A DNA stretch of 64,000 nucleotides from assembly GCA_000242935.3 (NCBI GenBank), contig CP007053.1, forward strand, positions 2,341,001 through 2,405,000, given 5' to 3'. The notes beneath the pieces are model-generated. The model was not told the DNA's origin and searched no databases. It saw only the letters and a list, made by a program, of their open reading frames with translations. The DNA comes from Opitutaceae bacterium TAV5 (GTDB taxonomy: Bacteria; Verrucomicrobiota; Verrucomicrobiia; Opitutales; Opitutaceae). A program made the translations under genes and the position numbers. Each line of letters starts with the position of its first letter. Within the stretch, counting starts at the first letter, position 1. This document shows, one piece after another, positions 52,049 to 60,130 of this stretch.

Positions 52049-52387
52049 TCAGTTTCGGATGCGCGGGGAAACATCGGGCCAGCGGATCAGCCAGTGGAGC
52101 GGATCGGAGCGACTGGCAATGAGAGCGGAAAAGATCAGGGTTTCGTTTTGCAACCCATAGAGGATGAAGAAGGGGAAAGCTTTCAGGTTGCGACGCCGGA
52201 TTTCAGGGATAATGAGCGAACCCGTGTTCAGGAAATGGCCGGCGGCACCGGGGATTTGTTTTATTGTTTCGATGGCTTCATCGATTTCGGTTCGAAATCT
52301 GGTTTCCAGACCGGGTGAGATTTCCGCGTACCGGGCGGCCTCGCGCCGGATGTCGCCGGGGAATTCGGGGTGATAGAGGATTCGCAT
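52049..52387 (-). CDS. RelE/ParE-family toxin
   Basis: A 112-residue protein of the RelE/ParE fold: MRILYHPEFPGDIRREAARYAEISPGL start, then a helix pair and the strands RRRNLKAFPFFILYGLQNETLIFSALI. RelE members cut ribosome-bound mRNA and ParE members poison gyrase; which applies is not clear. Its ATG overlaps the stop of the preceding small gene by one base (TAATG), a strong sign of translational coupling in a toxin-antitoxin pair. Confidence 0.85.
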   Translation of the reverse strand: MRILYHPEFPGDIRREAARYAEISPGLETRFRTEIDEAIETIKQIPGAAGHFLNTGSLIIPEIRRRNLKAFPFFILYGLQNETLIFSALIASRSDPLHWLIRWPDVSPRIRN

Positions 52388-52590
52388 TACAGCAGCGCGG
52401 CGCGAAACTGTTCCTCGTCAAGGGCTGCAACCTTGCCTGTTGCGATGTCTTCGAGACGGCGGACGCCTTCGCGAACCGCTTCCGAAAGGGCGGCAGGCGC
52501 AGCAACGCTTTCGATCAGTTCACGTGCGAGCTGAAGGCGTTCCTCTGCAGTCAGCTCCATGGCGGATCGGGAAAGTTCGGTGGTGGTCAT
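52387..52590 (-). CDS. Addiction-module component (putative antitoxin)
   Basis: A 67-residue acidic protein: MELTAEERLQLARELIESV followed by a short helix and a DEEQFRAALL tail, matching the putative addiction module component family that accompanies RelE/ParE-type toxins. It lies first in the pair, as antitoxins usually do, and overlaps the toxin start (TAATG at 52385-52389). Likely binds and neutralises the toxin and may autoregulate. Confidence 0.85.
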   Translation of the reverse strand: MTTTELSRSAMELTAEERLQLARELIESVAAPAALSEAVREGVRRLEDIATGKVAALDEEQFRAALL

Positions 52591-52636
52591 TTGTGATGAA
52601 TATAGGCGCCTTGCCGTTCCGAAACAAGTGCGCCGG

Positions 52637-53521
52637 CTATGCCGTCTTGCGTCGCAGGCGGCGGACTTTGCGTGCGCGGTGGAAGTGGCGGCCGAGTCCG
52701 AAGAAAATGTAGCCGAGGCAGCAGGCGAGCATGCCGAACTCCTTGAACATGATGACAGTAGCCAGCACGATGCCGAGGAGCAGGAAGGTGACGAGCGGCG
52801 TGCGCGTTTGCAGGTCGATCTGCTTGCCGCTCGGATAACGCACGGTGCTGACCATGAGGATGGCGATCAGGAGCAGGAGAAACGGCAGGCTGAGTGCGGC
52901 CCAGCGGTGGAGGGTCTTGTCCTGCGAGGCGAGGTGGAGCAGGAAGAGCACGAGCGCGCCCACGGTGCCGGCGGCAGCCGGCACGGGCAGGCCGACGAAA
53001 TCCTTGTTGCTGTAGGCTTCGTTGCGCTGGAGGAGCGGGTGGGTAATCACGTTGAACCGCGCCAGCCGGATCGCCGCGCAGAGCAGGTAAACGAAGCCGA
53101 GCAGCCAGCCGATATCCTGGAAAATCGGATAACCCTGGGAGGGCGACATGATGAGGAAAAACATCATCAGGCACGGCGCGAGACCGAAGGAGACGACGTC
53201 CGCCAGCGAGTCGAACTCCGCGCCGAAGAGCGATTCCCGGCCGCCCATGCGTGCGAGGCGGCCATCGAGCGCATCGAAGGCCATCGCTCCGAAAATCAGC
53301 CACACGGCCTGTTTGTAGTAGTCGATCGCTTCCGGCGGGAGCGGGGACACTTCGCTGATCCGGGCGGCGAAGTTGGCCTGGATGCAGCGGATGACGGCGC
53401 CGAAACCGCAAAAGATGTTACCCGCCGTCATCAGGTTGGGCAGGAAATAGATCCGGCTGGCATGCGAGACGTGGTAAGGGGAATCTTCGTCGAATTGGGG
53501 AAGGTTGTCCGGGGGAGTCAT
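52637..53521 (-). CDS. pssA: CDP-diacylglycerol-serine O-phosphatidyltransferase
   Basis: A 294-residue membrane enzyme making phosphatidylserine, the precursor of phosphatidylethanolamine. The CDP-alcohol phosphotransferase signature is complete: D86-G87-x2-A90-R91-x8-G100-x3-D104-x3-D108. Around it are seven or eight hydrophobic segments, and the N-terminal IYFLPNLMTAGNIFCGFGAV is typical of PssA type II. A basic C-terminus (RKVRRLRRKTA) follows. The RelE-like gene just upstream on the same strand is 51 bases away. Confidence 0.9.
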   Translation of the reverse strand: MTPPDNLPQFDEDSPYHVSHASRIYFLPNLMTAGNIFCGFGAVIRCIQANFAARISEVSPLPPEAIDYYKQAVWLIFGAMAFDALDGRLARMGGRESLFGAEFDSLADVVSFGLAPCLMMFFLIMSPSQGYPIFQDIGWLLGFVYLLCAAIRLARFNVITHPLLQRNEAYSNKDFVGLPVPAAAGTVGALVLFLLHLASQDKTLHRWAALSLPFLLLLIAILMVSTVRYPSGKQIDLQTRTPLVTFLLLGIVLATVIMFKEFGMLACCLGYIFFGLGRHFHRARKVRRLRRKTA

Positions 53522-53572
53522 GAAAGGGAAAAGGGAAAAGCTGGAAAGAGGCGGGGGCGGTCGAAGGTGGCG

Positions 53573-53926
53573 TCACTTCGTCAGCGTTTCGAGATATTTC
53601 CAGAATTTGGAGTGTTGTTCCACCAGTTGTTCTTCGGAGACGGGCAGCTTGTTGCGGAGAAGGAAATCCTCGAGCGAGTTTTTGTGGAGGATGTAGCTGA
53701 CGTGGAGAAAGGTTTCGTCGCGGATCTCGAAATACAGGCGATGTCCGCCGGAACGCAGCCGGTAAAGTGTCTTGCCGCCGCGCACGAAGCGGCCCAGCGG
53801 TTCACGCGGGTGGGCCAGTTCCTCGGTCTTGAGATTGGCCAGCGGCTCGATGGCTTCGAGCTGCACGAAAGGATCGAGCTTCTTGAGCTCGCCCAGCGCC
53901 TGTTCGGAAAACGTCACCTGAAACAT
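53573..53926 (-). CDS. RelE-like cytotoxic-repressor-type protein, solitary
   Basis: A 117-residue protein: MFQVTFSEQALGELKKLDP, then HPREPLGRFVRGGKTLYRLRSGGHRLYFEIRDETFLHVSYILHK-type core of RelE-fold proteins, and an extra C-terminal helix of about 35 residues. No antitoxin-like gene is adjacent: upstream is the divergent esterase, downstream pssA. It may be a lone toxin, a tamed descendant, or an RNA-binding protein reused with pssA. The frame is open further upstream but only the part from ATG 53926 is RelE-like. Confidence 0.72.
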   Translation of the reverse strand: MFQVTFSEQALGELKKLDPFVQLEAIEPLANLKTEELAHPREPLGRFVRGGKTLYRLRSGGHRLYFEIRDETFLHVSYILHKNSLEDFLLRNKLPVSEEQLVEQHSKFWKYLETLTK

Positions 53927-54059
53927 GATTGTGCAGGGCTTAGCTGTCCGGACCGCGCGATGCAAGCGGGACAGCGCGGCGGCGATTCCCCACCCCCTTC
54001 TACCCGATACGCGGGCTTGCGCCGGAGCATCCGATGCCTTCTTGCTTGCACCCTTCATC

Positions 54060-55580
54060 ATGAGAACACCCCTCTTCTGTGTTTCCTCACTTCTCCTGAG
54101 TTGCGCCCTGCATGCCGAAGTCGTGCTGGCGCCCCTGTTCCGCGACGGAGCCGTGCTCCAGCGCGAAAAACCGGTCCCCGTCTGGGGAGTCGCCGATCCC
54201 GGTGAGAAAGTCACCGTGACTTTTGCCGACAAATCCGCATCCGCCGCCGCCGGCACGGATGGCAAGTGGCGCGTGGACCTGCCCGCTCTCGCCGCTTCCG
54301 GCGAGGCGCGTACGCTCACGGTCACCGGCCAGAAAGATGTGCTCACCGTCAACGACGTGGTCGTCGGCGAAGTCTGGCTCGCCTCCGGCCAGTCCAACAT
54401 GGAATGGGTGGTGAAAAACACCAACAGCGGCGGATACGAGGCAATTGCAGCCAACTGGCCCCTCATCCGCCACTACAAGGCAAAGCGCACGGTCTCCGAT
54501 ACGCCAGCGGCCGCCGTTGAAGGCGCATGGGCCGCAGCTACACCTGCGGCCGTCGGGGAATTCACGGCGGTCGGCTATTATTTTGCCGTCGATCTGTACC
54601 GTGCACTCGGCGTGCCTGTCGGTATCATCAACAGCTCCTGGGGCGGCACGCGGGTCGAAGCGTGGATGGACCCTGCCGCCGCCGATGTGAAAAAAGGCCC
54701 GGTTTTCGCTGCGATTCACGAGCGTTGGGCCAAAGCGCTGGCGGACTACCCCGCGGCGAAAGAAAAGTACGACGCCAGCTACAAGACCTGGACTGCCGAA
54801 CGCGATGCCGCCAAAGAAGCCGGCCAGCCGTTTACCAAACGTCCTCCCGGCGCGCCTTGGGGTCCCGGTCATCCCGCCACCCCGAGCGGTCTCTACAACG
54901 GCATGATCGCCCCGCTCGTCCCTTACGCCCTGCGTGGCACCATCTGGTATCAGGGCGAGAGCAATGCCGGCCGCGCCAACGAATACCGCGAACTCTTCTC
55001 CGCCATGATCACCGGCTGGCGTTCGTTGTTCGCGCAGGGTGATTTTCCTTTTTATTGGGTGCAGCTCGCCAACTACCGCGCCTCGGGGCCGGACAACACC
55101 GAATACGCCTTCCTCCGCGGCGCGCAGACCGAAACCCTCTCGCTTCCGAACACCGGCCAGGCGGTCATCATTGATATCGGCAACGTCACCGATATCCATC
55201 CGCGCAACAAACTGGATGTGGGCCGCCGCCTCGCCCTCGTTGCCCTCGCCCGCGATTACGGCAAAGCCGACCTGATCGACAGCGGCCCGGTTTTCGCCGC
55301 CGCCACCCGCAATGGCGCGTCGATGGTGGTGACCTTCGAGTCCCTCAAGAGCCCGCTCATCAGTCCGCTCGGTGTGCAACCTCCCGGCTTCGAACTCGCG
55401 GGCGCAGACCAGGTCTTTTATCCGGCCGAGGCGCGGATCGAGGGCGACACGGTGGTCGTCACCTCCGCCCGGGTCGCCGAGCCCGTCGCGGTGCGTTACG
55501 CCTGGCGCAACGCGCCCGCCGCCGGCCTCTTCAACCGCGAGGGCCTCCCCGCCGTCCCCTTCCGCAGCGACAACTGGTAA
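54060..55580 (+). CDS. Sialate O-acetylesterase-like carbohydrate esterase
   Basis: A 506-residue secreted esterase of the sialate O-acetylesterase (SGNH) type. Signal at 1-19. The nucleophile block is SGQSNMEW with Ser112; NSSWGGTRVEAW and WYQGESNA are blocks II and III; and IGNVTDIHPRNK carries the Asp-His pair. A beta domain with FRDGAVLQREKPVPVWGVA opens the protein, as in the family. Likely removes O-acetyl groups from sugars in glycans. It is first in the module 4 area and is convergent with the FAD oxidoreductase. Start ATG 54060. Confidence 0.87.
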   Translation: MRTPLFCVSSLLLSCALHAEVVLAPLFRDGAVLQREKPVPVWGVADPGEKVTVTFADKSASAAAGTDGKWRVDLPALAASGEARTLTVTGQKDVLTVNDVVVGEVWLASGQSNMEWVVKNTNSGGYEAIAANWPLIRHYKAKRTVSDTPAAAVEGAWAAATPAAVGEFTAVGYYFAVDLYRALGVPVGIINSSWGGTRVEAWMDPAAADVKKGPVFAAIHERWAKALADYPAAKEKYDASYKTWTAERDAAKEAGQPFTKRPPGAPWGPGHPATPSGLYNGMIAPLVPYALRGTIWYQGESNAGRANEYRELFSAMITGWRSLFAQGDFPFYWVQLANYRASGPDNTEYAFLRGAQTETLSLPNTGQAVIIDIGNVTDIHPRNKLDVGRRLALVALARDYGKADLIDSGPVFAAATRNGASMVVTFESLKSPLISPLGVQPPGFELAGADQVFYPAEARIEGDTVVVTSARVAEPVAVRYAWRNAPAAGLFNREGLPAVPFRSDNW

Positions 55581-55675
55581 CTGAAAATGTACAGGCGGGG
55601 TAACGTAGCACGCGCTTCCTTGCCCGTGGACGACGTTCCGCATCGCATACGTTTTCTGCCCCGCCTCCCCTCCGG

Positions 55676-57040
55676 TCAGGAAACCGGAGCGGGCCGGTCG
55701 AGGGCCTCGAGCGCCGCGCGCACCGCAGGCCAGGCGAGTGCGCGTGGCGACTGGCCGGAGCGGGCGGCGAGCGCGGCGGCCACGCCGGCGCCCTGCCCGA
55801 GCGCGACGGCGTTGCCCGTCACGCGATAACTCGAATGCGCCTCGAAATCGCCGCCGATGCAACGGCCGGCGAGGAGCAGGTTGTCCGCATCCGCCGCGAT
55901 GAGCGCCCGCAGCGGGATATCGTAGGGCTGCGTGCGGGTGGTGTTGGCGGGGTCGCAGGGCCGTTCGCGCGCGGCCGCGGTGGTCGAATGCACGTCGATG
56001 CCGAAGGTCGACCGGCACACGGCGTCCTCGTGGCGCACGCCGTTGACGAGATCGTCGCGGTTGACGGTATAAAGTGCACGGATACGCCGGCCCTCGCGCA
56101 CGCCGATCTGCTCCGCGGTGGCCACGATGCGCAGGCCGCTCCACGGGCTGCCGAGAGAACGCAGCCCGGCGACCAGCCGGTGGACCTCGGCGCGGGCGCG
56201 GAGCGTCGCCAGCGTCACCTGCGCGGCGTCGAGGCCGGACGCGCCGTATTCGTGATTCGCCATGAAGGCGAAAAGATCGTCGCGCATCGGGAAAAGCGTC
56301 GGGGCCGCATAGGACGGAGTGAGGCTGGCGCGCCGGAGCTCGGCCAGCAGGCGCTTCTTCGGCTCGTTCAGGCCGCCGCCGACGAACGGCTCGATCTCCT
56401 GCATGCGCACGCCCGTGACGAGCGCGATCAGGCTCATCGGCTGGGTTTCGCCCGGGGAGCCGGGGCGCCCGAAATCGAAACCGCACCCGGCCTGCGCGGC
56501 GAGGTCGCCGTCGCCGGTGGCATCGACAAAACACCGCGCAGCCCACGCCTGGCGTCCGCTCTTCGATTCCGTGAGGAGGGCCGCCACGCGTCCCGGCGCC
56601 TGCGGGTCGCGAAGGGCGGCCGCGACGCGCGTGTGCAACTGCACGCGGATGCCGGCGGCGAGGACCATTTCTTCCAGCAGGAGCTTCATCTGCTCGACGT
56701 CGCAGGCGAAGCTGCGCCCGCCTGCGACGCGCAGCCTGCGGGCGCCGCGCCGGTCCAGCTCCGCGATGATCTCGCGCATGATGCCCGGCTTGTCCGCCCC
56801 GTCGATCACCCAGCCCAGCAGACCCGAGGTCCAGATGCCGCCGAGGCAGCCGTGCGCTTCGAGCAGGACGGTTCGCGCGCCGGTGCGGGCGGCCGCCAGC
56901 GCCGCGGCCACGCCCGCCGGCCCTCCGCCGCAGACGATGACATCGGCGAGGCGCTCCGCCTCGACGGGGAGATCGCGCGCAGGTTCATGCACGGGAAACG
57001 GTGACGCGGCGGAGCCGGATCTGGCAGGGTCGGTTTTCAT
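55676..57040 (-). CDS. FAD-dependent oxidoreductase
   Basis: A 454-residue flavoprotein of the FAD_oxidored type, often found in polysaccharide loci of this phylum. The Rossmann motif is VIVCGGGPAGVAAALAAARTG at about 35-55, then CLGGIWTSGLL. The second family block is CFVDATGDGDLAAQAG, and the C-terminal block AGRCIGGDFEAHSSYRVTGN closes the FAD fold. Divergent from a LacI gene, with a dyad in the 65-base gap. Substrate unknown; a role in converting an unusual sugar or its acid is plausible. Confidence 0.83.
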   Translation of the reverse strand: MKTDPARSGSAASPFPVHEPARDLPVEAERLADVIVCGGGPAGVAAALAAARTGARTVLLEAHGCLGGIWTSGLLGWVIDGADKPGIMREIIAELDRRGARRLRVAGGRSFACDVEQMKLLLEEMVLAAGIRVQLHTRVAAALRDPQAPGRVAALLTESKSGRQAWAARCFVDATGDGDLAAQAGCGFDFGRPGSPGETQPMSLIALVTGVRMQEIEPFVGGGLNEPKKRLLAELRRASLTPSYAAPTLFPMRDDLFAFMANHEYGASGLDAAQVTLATLRARAEVHRLVAGLRSLGSPWSGLRIVATAEQIGVREGRRIRALYTVNRDDLVNGVRHEDAVCRSTFGIDVHSTTAAARERPCDPANTTRTQPYDIPLRALIAADADNLLLAGRCIGGDFEAHSSYRVTGNAVALGQGAGVAAALAARSGQSPRALAWPAVRAALEALDRPAPVS

Positions 57041-57085
57041 GAAACGCCACCCTGAGGACGAAGAGAAAGGTTGGAAACGACGGCA

Positions 57086-57105
57086 TTGCGCACATCATTG
57101 CGCAA
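57086..57105. promoter_or_regulatory. Dyad TTGCGCA-N6-TGCGCAA at a LacI gene start
   Basis: TTGCGCA (57086-57092), spacer CATCAT, TGCGCAA (57099-57105): a perfect 7-bp inverted repeat immediately before ATG 57106, in the short gap between the divergent LacI and FAD-oxidoreductase genes. A position over the ribosome site suits an autorepressor. Confidence 0.58.
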
Positions 57106-58197
57106 ATGACCCGAAACCCTTCCGGCCTTCCCGCCACCATGGGCGATGTTGCCCGGAGCGCGGGCGTGCATCCCTCCACCGTCTCGCGCGCGCTGCGCAA
57201 CGACCGGCGGATTCCCGAGGCCACGCGCCGGCGCATCCGGCAGGCGGCGGAGGCGCTCGACTACCGGCCGAATCCGCTGGTCGCGGCTCTCGTCGCCGGC
57301 CGGCGCCGGCGCAGTCGGACAGGCGTGTCCGACGGCGATCAGGGCGGCGACGGGGAGCCCGGCTGTGTGCTCGCCTTCCTCACGGCCTGGAAAACGCGGG
57401 GGCAATGGCGGGGTTCGCGTCTGTATGCCGCGGTTTTCGATGCGATGCAGCGCCATGCGCGGAGGCGCGGCTACGCGCTGGAGGAATTCTGGTTGGGAGA
57501 GCCGGGGATGACCCCGGCCCGGCTCCGCCGGATCCTGACCGCGCGCGGCATTCGCGGGATCGTCGTATGCCCGTTGCCGGCCGGGCTGCACACGCTGGCG
57601 TTCGACTTTTCGGGATTCGCGGCGGTGTCTCTGGGCTACACGTTGCGCGAACCGGCGCTGGATCACGTTTCGTACGATTATTGCGCGGTGCTCAAGGAGG
57701 CCATACGCCGCCTGCGCGAGCGGGGTTTCCGGCGTATCGGCTTTGTCACGACGCGGAATACCAGCGACCGCGTCGCGCACCTCTCGCTGGGAGCGTTTCT
57801 CGCCGAACGTTGCCTGGAGCCGCGCCGGTTTCCGGCGCCGCTGGTGGCTCCGGCATGGAGGCCCGGAGCGTTGGCGGCCTGGGTGCGGGGAAAACGGCCC
57901 GACGTGGTGATCACGCCCACGCAGGCGGAGTGCGTTGCGCTCCGCACCGCGCTGGAGAAAGCCCGGTTCCGGATGCCGGCGGATGTGTCGCTGGCATGCC
58001 TCGATTGCCACGACAACAGCAGGGAGGGCGGGATGGTGCGCGACACCGATGTCGAGGCGCGCGCCGTGGTGGAGCTGCTCGCCGGCCGGGTCGAGCGCGG
58101 ACAGGAGGGGGTTCCGGACCTGCCGCAGACCATCCTTGTCGGCGGCCGCTGGCGCGACGGCGCGTCATTGAGGGAAGCGGTCGCGCCGGCCCGCTGA
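57106..58197 (+). CDS. LacI-family transcriptional regulator (paralogue 4)
   Basis: A 363-residue regulator. Helix-turn-helix TMGDVARSAGVHPSTVSRAL, hinge LDYRPNPLVAALVAGRRRR, and the local signature LEEFWLGEPGMTPARLRRIL followed by TARGIRGIVVCPLP. A low-complexity insertion (TGVSDGDQGGDGEPG) follows the hinge. It is divergent from the FAD oxidoreductase and tail-to-tail with paralogue 5, with four bases between the stops. Confidence 0.92.
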   Translation: MTRNPSGLPATMGDVARSAGVHPSTVSRALRNDRRIPEATRRRIRQAAEALDYRPNPLVAALVAGRRRRSRTGVSDGDQGGDGEPGCVLAFLTAWKTRGQWRGSRLYAAVFDAMQRHARRRGYALEEFWLGEPGMTPARLRRILTARGIRGIVVCPLPAGLHTLAFDFSGFAAVSLGYTLREPALDHVSYDYCAVLKEAIRRLRERGFRRIGFVTTRNTSDRVAHLSLGAFLAERCLEPRRFPAPLVAPAWRPGALAAWVRGKRPDVVITPTQAECVALRTALEKARFRMPADVSLACLDCHDNSREGGMVRDTDVEARAVVELLAGRVERGQEGVPDLPQTILVGGRWRDGASLREAVAPAR

Positions 58198-58201
58198 TCG
58201 C

Positions 58202-59266
58202 TCATGCCGCCGCCGGGGAACGCAGCGTGTGGCCTTCGACCCACTTGCCCGGGATGAGCACCGTCTGCCGCACGGCAGGCACGCCGCGGTCGTTGCGGTT
58301 GAGCTTGTCGATCACCATGCGCGCGGCGGTGGCGCCGAGGGAGACGTTGTCCTGGTCGATGCCTCCGGTGTGCTCGTCGTGCTGGGTGTTGATGTTCAGA
58401 AGGGAAAAATCGGCCGGCATCGCGAGCCGGTGTTCGCGCGCCCAGCGGGTGACGCCGTGCAGGCCGGGCGTCGAAGTGATGATCGCCTCGGGGCGCTGCC
58501 GCTCGAACCAGCGGGCAAATGCATCCTCGTCCCACGGGTCCAGATAGAGCGGCGGGATGGCGGCGAGATCCGCCGGATGTGCGGCGCCGCCGGAGCGGAC
58601 AGGCGGGGTTTTTTGTTCGATCCAGTAGGCGGCGCCGATGATCTGCTCGGTGCGTTCGTGTCCGGTGGTGGTCAGCATCAGGCCGATGCGACGCAAGCCG
58701 CGTTCGCGGCATTTCGCGATGGCGAGGCGCATGCCTCCATAACTGTCGTGCACCACGCGATCGAAGGCCGGTTGCGTAAACGTGTATTCGATGACGACGG
58801 TGCAGAAACGCGGCCAGTCGAGTTCGAAGTGCCCATGCGCTTCGGGCAGCGGGCCGATGATCAGGCCATGGATGTTGCGCGTGAGCAGCACGGTGTTGAG
58901 CCGCGCCGGGCTCAGCCCGGACAGCCCGACAACAAAGGTTTCGAGCCGGTATCCGTGTGTTTCGGCGGCCTGCCGGGCGCCGCGGACATGTTCGGCGCGA
59001 ATGTCGGATTTCCGGTCCGCCCGGAGGATGTACCCGAGCGTGGTGCCGTTGGCGGCGGCCGGGGCCTGACGGGCCCGGCGGGCCGCACCGAGAGCCGAGA
59101 GCAACGGGTGGGGGCGATAGCCGAGTCCGGTGGCGACGCGTTCGATTTCCCTGCGCGTTTCCTCCGGAATGCTGCGATCGTGGCGGAGCGCTCGGGAAAT
59201 CGTCGTCTGGTGGACGCCCGCCGCGCGGGCGATGTCCTGCATGGTGACTCTGGGGGCGGCGTGCAT
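58202..59266 (-). CDS. LacI-family transcriptional regulator (paralogue 5)
   Basis: A 354-residue regulator from ATG 59266 (MHAAPRVTMQDIARAAGVHQTTISRAL), hinge LGYRPHPLLSALGAARRAR, and a diverged form of the local signature (LETFVVGLSGLSPARLNTVL, LLTRNIHGLIIGPLP). It is divergent from the module 4 pseudopilin, 67 bases between starts, with a dyad in the gap. It is the best candidate for control of module 4. Confidence 0.92.
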   Translation of the reverse strand: MHAAPRVTMQDIARAAGVHQTTISRALRHDRSIPEETRREIERVATGLGYRPHPLLSALGAARRARQAPAAANGTTLGYILRADRKSDIRAEHVRGARQAAETHGYRLETFVVGLSGLSPARLNTVLLTRNIHGLIIGPLPEAHGHFELDWPRFCTVVIEYTFTQPAFDRVVHDSYGGMRLAIAKCRERGLRRIGLMLTTTGHERTEQIIGAAYWIEQKTPPVRSGGAAHPADLAAIPPLYLDPWDEDAFARWFERQRPEAIITSTPGLHGVTRWAREHRLAMPADFSLLNINTQHDEHTGGIDQDNVSLGATAARMVIDKLNRNDRGVPAVRQTVLIPGKWVEGHTLRSPAAA

Positions 59267-59274
59267 GATGGTTA

Positions 59275-59288
59275 CGCATCGGTATGCG
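59275..59288. promoter_or_regulatory. Dyad CGCAT-CGGT-ATGCG between LacI and pseudopilin genes
   Basis: CGCAT (59275-59279), CGGT, ATGCG (59284-59288): a perfect 5-bp inverted repeat in TTACGCATCGGTATGCGC, nine bases before the LacI ATG and 46 bases before the pseudopilin ATG. Suited to a LacI-type operator acting on both genes. Confidence 0.5.
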
Positions 59289-59333
59289 CGGCGCATGGCT
59301 TGGTCAACGGTCGTCTTCTGCTACACCCCGTCC

Positions 59334-60062
59334 ATGCACTTGCCATTTACCTCTCGCCCCCGCCGTGCTTGTGACCGCAACACCCGCCTCCGCCAGTCTT
59401 CCACGGGCGGGTTTACGCTGATCGAGCTGCTCACGGTCATCGCCATCATCGGTATTCTCGCCGCCATCATCATTCCTACGGTGGGGAGGGTGCGCGAGAG
59501 CGCGAAGGGTGCGACGTGCATCAACAACCTGCGGCAGACGTTCATGGCAATGAACCTCTATGCGGAGGACCACAAGGGCATGATCATCCCCTCATATGGC
59601 GGCTCGATCGACGCCAGCTACACGTGGTGGTGGTATGGTTCCTTTTACAACAGCGAGGCCACGGGATTATCTCCGCTGGCCGGATACATCAGCACAAAAG
59701 ACATCCGGACGCTGAACCGCATCACCACGTGTCCGCTCAATGCAAGCGACACGCTGAATACCACATCGAGCGGGGCCCAGGCCTACGGTTATCCGTATGT
59801 GGTGAATTACATCCTGATGCCAAACGGGGTGACACCGACAAACCTCTCCGCCGTCACCAGCCCCTCTTCCAAGGTTCTTATGACGGACAGCAATAACAGC
59901 GCCGCCGGCTGGGGCGGGCCCGGGTTTCATGCCACGGCCGGGTACGAGCGCATCGGCGAGCCTCACGGCGGCAAGGCCAACGTGCTCTGGGCCGACGGCC
60001 ACGTCGGCAAACTGAAACGGGATGACATCAAGAACGACGTTCCCGGCAAGATATCGCTCTGA
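59334..60062 (+). CDS. Prepilin-like secreted protein with H-X9-DG tail (module 4)
   Basis: A 242-residue pseudopilin-like protein from ATG 59334. A leader with SSTGG precedes [20 protein letters not shown] and GRVRESAKGATCINNLRQTF. The H-X9-DG tail is HGGKANVLWADGHVGK. The middle part is locus-specific and aromatic-rich (SYTWWWYGSFYNS). It opens a plus-strand run: pseudopilin, clan-A glycosidase, PEP-CTERM, SGNH esterase. Confidence 0.9.
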   Translation: MHLPFTSRPRRACDRNTRLRQSSTGGFTLIELLTVIAIIGILAAIIIPTVGRVRESAKGATCINNLRQTFMAMNLYAEDHKGMIIPSYGGSIDASYTWWWYGSFYNSEATGLSPLAGYISTKDIRTLNRITTCPLNASDTLNTTSSGAQAYGYPYVVNYILMPNGVTPTNLSAVTSPSSKVLMTDSNNSAAGWGGPGFHATAGYERIGEPHGGKANVLWADGHVGKLKRDDIKNDVPGKISL

Positions 60063-60130
60063 CGGGGCCTCGAGTCCGCTTCTCCTGCCCGATCCCGCAA
60101 ACGCTAGTTCAATCTGACTCAACCCGGCCC

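Noticed and set aside
54087-56546. An 819-codon open frame on the minus strand across the esterase and oxidoreductase genes
   Set aside because: It is the antisense shadow of two well-supported genes, Gly/Arg/Val-rich with no domain signs, an effect of high GC content.
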